Source: Gammaproteobacteria bacterium (GTDB lineage Bacteria > Pseudomonadota > Gammaproteobacteria > Enterobacterales > Alteromonadaceae). From it: DNA of 8,258 nucleotides. The notes below the pieces were generated by a model. That model did not search any database. It was not told the DNA's origin and saw only the letters and a program-made list of their open reading frames with translations. The stretch covers positions 1 to 8,258 of the forward strand of contig JAMCWV010000209.1 in NCBI GenBank assembly GCA_023481025.1, read 5' to 3'. Positions 6,545-8,258 of the stretch are shown piece by piece. The first letter of the stretch is position 1; each line of letters starts with the position of its first letter. The position numbers were made by a program, and so were the translations under genes.

Positions 6545-7356
6545 GGTAACAGCAGCTCTGGGTCAATACGTACACTACCCCAATTCATTCGCCAATCTAA
6601 GTGAGGCCCAGTCGCTCGACCAGTGGCACCGATTTCCCCAATCAGGTCACCGGGCTGAATTTCATCACCAACGTTGACGTGAATTGCATGCAAATGTAAG
6701 AAGCTTGAGAAGATATCATGGCCGTGATCGACAATAATTGTTCCACCCGAGAGCACTAAGTCAGGCTCGGCTAAGCGCACCACGCCCGCCGCTGGTGCGT
6801 AAACAGGGGTGCCAGTTACGTTGGCAATGTCTAACCCCCAATGTGGCGCACGTGGCTCACCATTGAGAATGCGTTGGCTGCCATAAACCCCAGTAATGCG
6901 TCCCTCTGCCGGCCAAATCCAATCGGTATTAAAGTCTGTTCGCGCACTCACCTGACTGCGCGCGGCACCAATCTTACGATTATCTTCGGCAATTCGGGCT
7001 TGAGTATCCGGATCAGGCGTCACAGTTTGCTGCGGCAAGCCATCGACGCGTTGTATATCAAACTTGCGTGTGCCAATCGTGAACGTTTGTCGCCAACGTT
7101 TTCCCGCTTTCGTCGCGACAGCAAGAACAATCGGCTCGACGTCATCACGGCCAATCCCAAATACAAAAAGACCATCTGCACTAACCTTCAATGGTTGACC
7201 ATTTATTGTGACTTGATTACCTGCATCGGTTTGACCAACGACCATTCCGCCTTGCACAAACTGACCACGGAGTTCAGGCTCTGCCGCCTGAACATGCCCA
7301 TTTGTTACCACATACACCGCAACGACTGTAATCAACCATAAACCAATTTTACGCAT
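6532..7356 (-). CDS. secreted M23-family (LytM-type) peptidase-like protein
   Basis: Probable periplasmic peptidoglycan endopeptidase or envelope protein, 274 residues. A signal peptide (1 to about 24, ending VQA-A) is followed by a beta-rich, Ig-like domain (about 28-100) and a linker. The M23 domain is about 146-270. Catalytic-site residues are H172 and D176 in HWGLD, H211/H213 in DHGHD, and H221 in SFLHLH. The final motif is PHLDW (251-255), where the usual H-x-H of M23 enzymes reads H252-L-D254, so the last zinc ligand is Asp. I recall GPHLDWR from related proteins, so this may mark a subfamily and not a dead enzyme. The ATG overlaps the end of the upstream gene by 8 nt, which implies translational coupling. 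Confidence 0.87.
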   Translation of the reverse strand: MRKIGLWLITVVAVYVVTNGHVQAAEPELRGQFVQGGMVVGQTDAGNQVTINGQPLKVSADGLFVFGIGRDDVEPIVLAVATKAGKRWRQTFTIGTRKFDIQRVDGLPQQTVTPDPDTQARIAEDNRKIGAARSQVSARTDFNTDWIWPAEGRITGVYGSQRILNGEPRAPHWGLDIANVTGTPVYAPAAGVVRLAEPDLVLSGGTIIVDHGHDIFSSFLHLHAIHVNVGDEIQPGDLIGEIGATGRATGPHLDWRMNWGSVRIDPELLLPPRQ

Positions 7357-8227
7357 AACCGATGGCTCCTTTGCCGACTCCTTCGAACGCTATGACTTTT
7401 ATTTCGTGCATTGGTTCTTGGGTTTTAATTTCCTTTGCAATGTATTCAGCAATACATTCAACGGTTGAGTCCGCTGTCATCACTTCATTTTCCGCAAGTG
7501 GTAACGCTAACTCAAACACGCCCTGCTCGGCTAGATAGGAATAACATACGTGTTGGTCACCAATTAAGTCTTGACCAGCGGCACTCAGTTCCATGTGCTG
7601 TTTATCAACAACATCTTCCGCAGTGCCAATGTAAATATCCTCCCAGCGGCGCGACCAACGCTGTTCCCATGCAGGACTGCGCATACCATCTAGAAAGACT
7701 TGGATTGCAGACCGGTGGCCATGAGCAATCCGCTGACAGTTACCATCATGCTTTTTCAAACCGTGAGTGTAGTGATAGTAAAAACTTGGAATTTCTTCGG
7801 CTCGAAGACTAAGTTCTAACCCTTTGACATTCGTCGGTAACTCTTTTTTGATGACAGCATGCAAGTACGCAATCGTCGCTGCCATATCAATTTCAGTCGC
7901 GTCGATAAACGCATAAGCATCAGCTGGACAAAACAAATGAATTGAATTCTGTGGACGCAGAAAGTCGACCCAGTAATGAGTTTCATTGCTATGTTTGGTC
8001 ACTACAGTGAATGGGTGATCGCTCGGTACGAGTAACTTGTGATCAACCGACTGGTCAATAATTGCCTTGATCTGCTTTTTAACCCGACCAAAATCAAGCA
8101 CCATCGACTGGTCATTTAATGAACCATCTAAGAGGATGTCGACGATCCAGCTTTCCCCCACCACGCCACGCTCTGGGCAGAGATAGGAAAAATCAATAAC
8201 GGTTAAATCTTTAACAAACAGCTGCAT
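7349..8227 (-). CDS. two-domain 6-carboxytetrahydropterin synthase (QueD/PTPS)-like protein
   Basis: Cytosolic protein of 292 residues, over twice the length of E. coli QueD (121), that reads as two fused PTPS domains. The N-half (1 to about 145) starts LFVKDLTV, like QueD's LFKDFTF, and keeps D45-F46, catalytic-type D62-H63 and E144/E145. Its zinc motif HGH is replaced by GES (24-26) and the first zinc His by Tyr. The C-half (about 148-292) has H152/H155, C164 and HGH (169-171), the zinc and cysteine residues of the family, with E282 in the usual glutamate position. QueD makes 6-carboxy-tetrahydropterin for queuosine; whether this protein does the same is inference, and no other que gene is in the window. 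The ATG follows a modest site, AGG (8237-8235), and an in-frame TGA lies upstream. Confidence 0.85.
   Translation of the reverse strand: MQLFVKDLTVIDFSYLCPERGVVGESWIVDILLDGSLNDQSMVLDFGRVKKQIKAIIDQSVDHKLLVPSDHPFTVVTKHSNETHYWVDFLRPQNSIHLFCPADAYAFIDATEIDMAATIAYLHAVIKKELPTNVKGLELSLRAEEIPSFYYHYTHGLKKHDGNCQRIAHGHRSAIQVFLDGMRSPAWEQRWSRRWEDIYIGTAEDVVDKQHMELSAAGQDLIGDQHVCYSYLAEQGVFELALPLAENEVMTADSTVECIAEYIAKEIKTQEPMHEIKVIAFEGVGKGAIGYA
7357..7372 (-). promoter_or_regulatory. ribosome-binding site of the M23 gene, inside the preceding coding region
   Basis: AAAGGAG (7372-7366, minus strand) lies 9 nt before the M23 ATG (7356-7354). It is embedded in the last codons of the QueD-like gene, whose TAA is at 7351-7349. 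The two frames overlap as ATGCGTAA. This supports the chosen M23 start and coupled translation. Confidence 0.75.
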
Positions 8228-8258
8228 GCAATCGCCTATGACTCATTACGACAAAAAA

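Noticed and set aside
6841..7341. 166-residue open plus-strand frame opposite the M23 gene
   Set aside because: Antisense to a well-supported gene with signal peptide and M23 motifs; the translation has no recognisable domain.

Overview
The window looks like chromosomal DNA of a marine gammaproteobacterium. Protein style and gene content (PykA-type pyruvate kinase, DUF6279 lipoprotein, LytTR two-component pair, soluble M61 peptidase, double-domain QueD-like protein) would fit Alteromonadales, perhaps the Idiomarina/Aliidiomarina group. That placement is inference from remembered families, not a search. I see no mobile element, CRISPR array, tRNA or rRNA, and no sign of recent transfer.

Layout, left to right. 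Positions 1-155 are non-coding as far as I can tell and probably hold the promoter of pykA (156-1589, +). pykA converges on three minus-strand genes. In their direction of transcription these are a four-helix LytS/AlgZ-type sensor kinase (4525-3458, TTG start), a LytTR response regulator (3433-2588, 24 nt further on) and a DUF6279 lipoprotein (2484-1627, after a 103-nt gap). A 195-bp divergent region (4526-4720) separates the kinase from an M61-family metallopeptidase with a C-terminal PDZ domain (4721-6484, +). That gene converges on a second minus-strand pair. This pair is a fused two-domain 6-carboxytetrahydropterin synthase-like protein (8227-7349) and a secreted M23-type peptidase (7356-6532), whose start overlaps the end of the first gene by 8 nt.

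How the genes may work together. The kinase and regulator almost certainly form one signalling system, and they share a control region with the M61 peptidase. That region holds a sequence close to the AlgR box of Pseudomonas, a perfect 15-bp palindrome, and a 10-bp direct repeat with 11-bp period lying on the likely M61 promoter. The regulator may therefore control its own operon and the peptidase. The QueD-like/M23 pair is translationally coupled, but no shared pathway is obvious. pykA is an independent glycolytic gene.

The most notable points are the dense control region, the apparent split of active-site residues between the two halves of the QueD-like protein, and three perfect hairpins that each carry a gene's stop codon in or at the loop. 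The pyruvate kinase also has the residue set of the potassium-independent class. I found no clearly new multi-gene system; most of the window is ordinary core genome.
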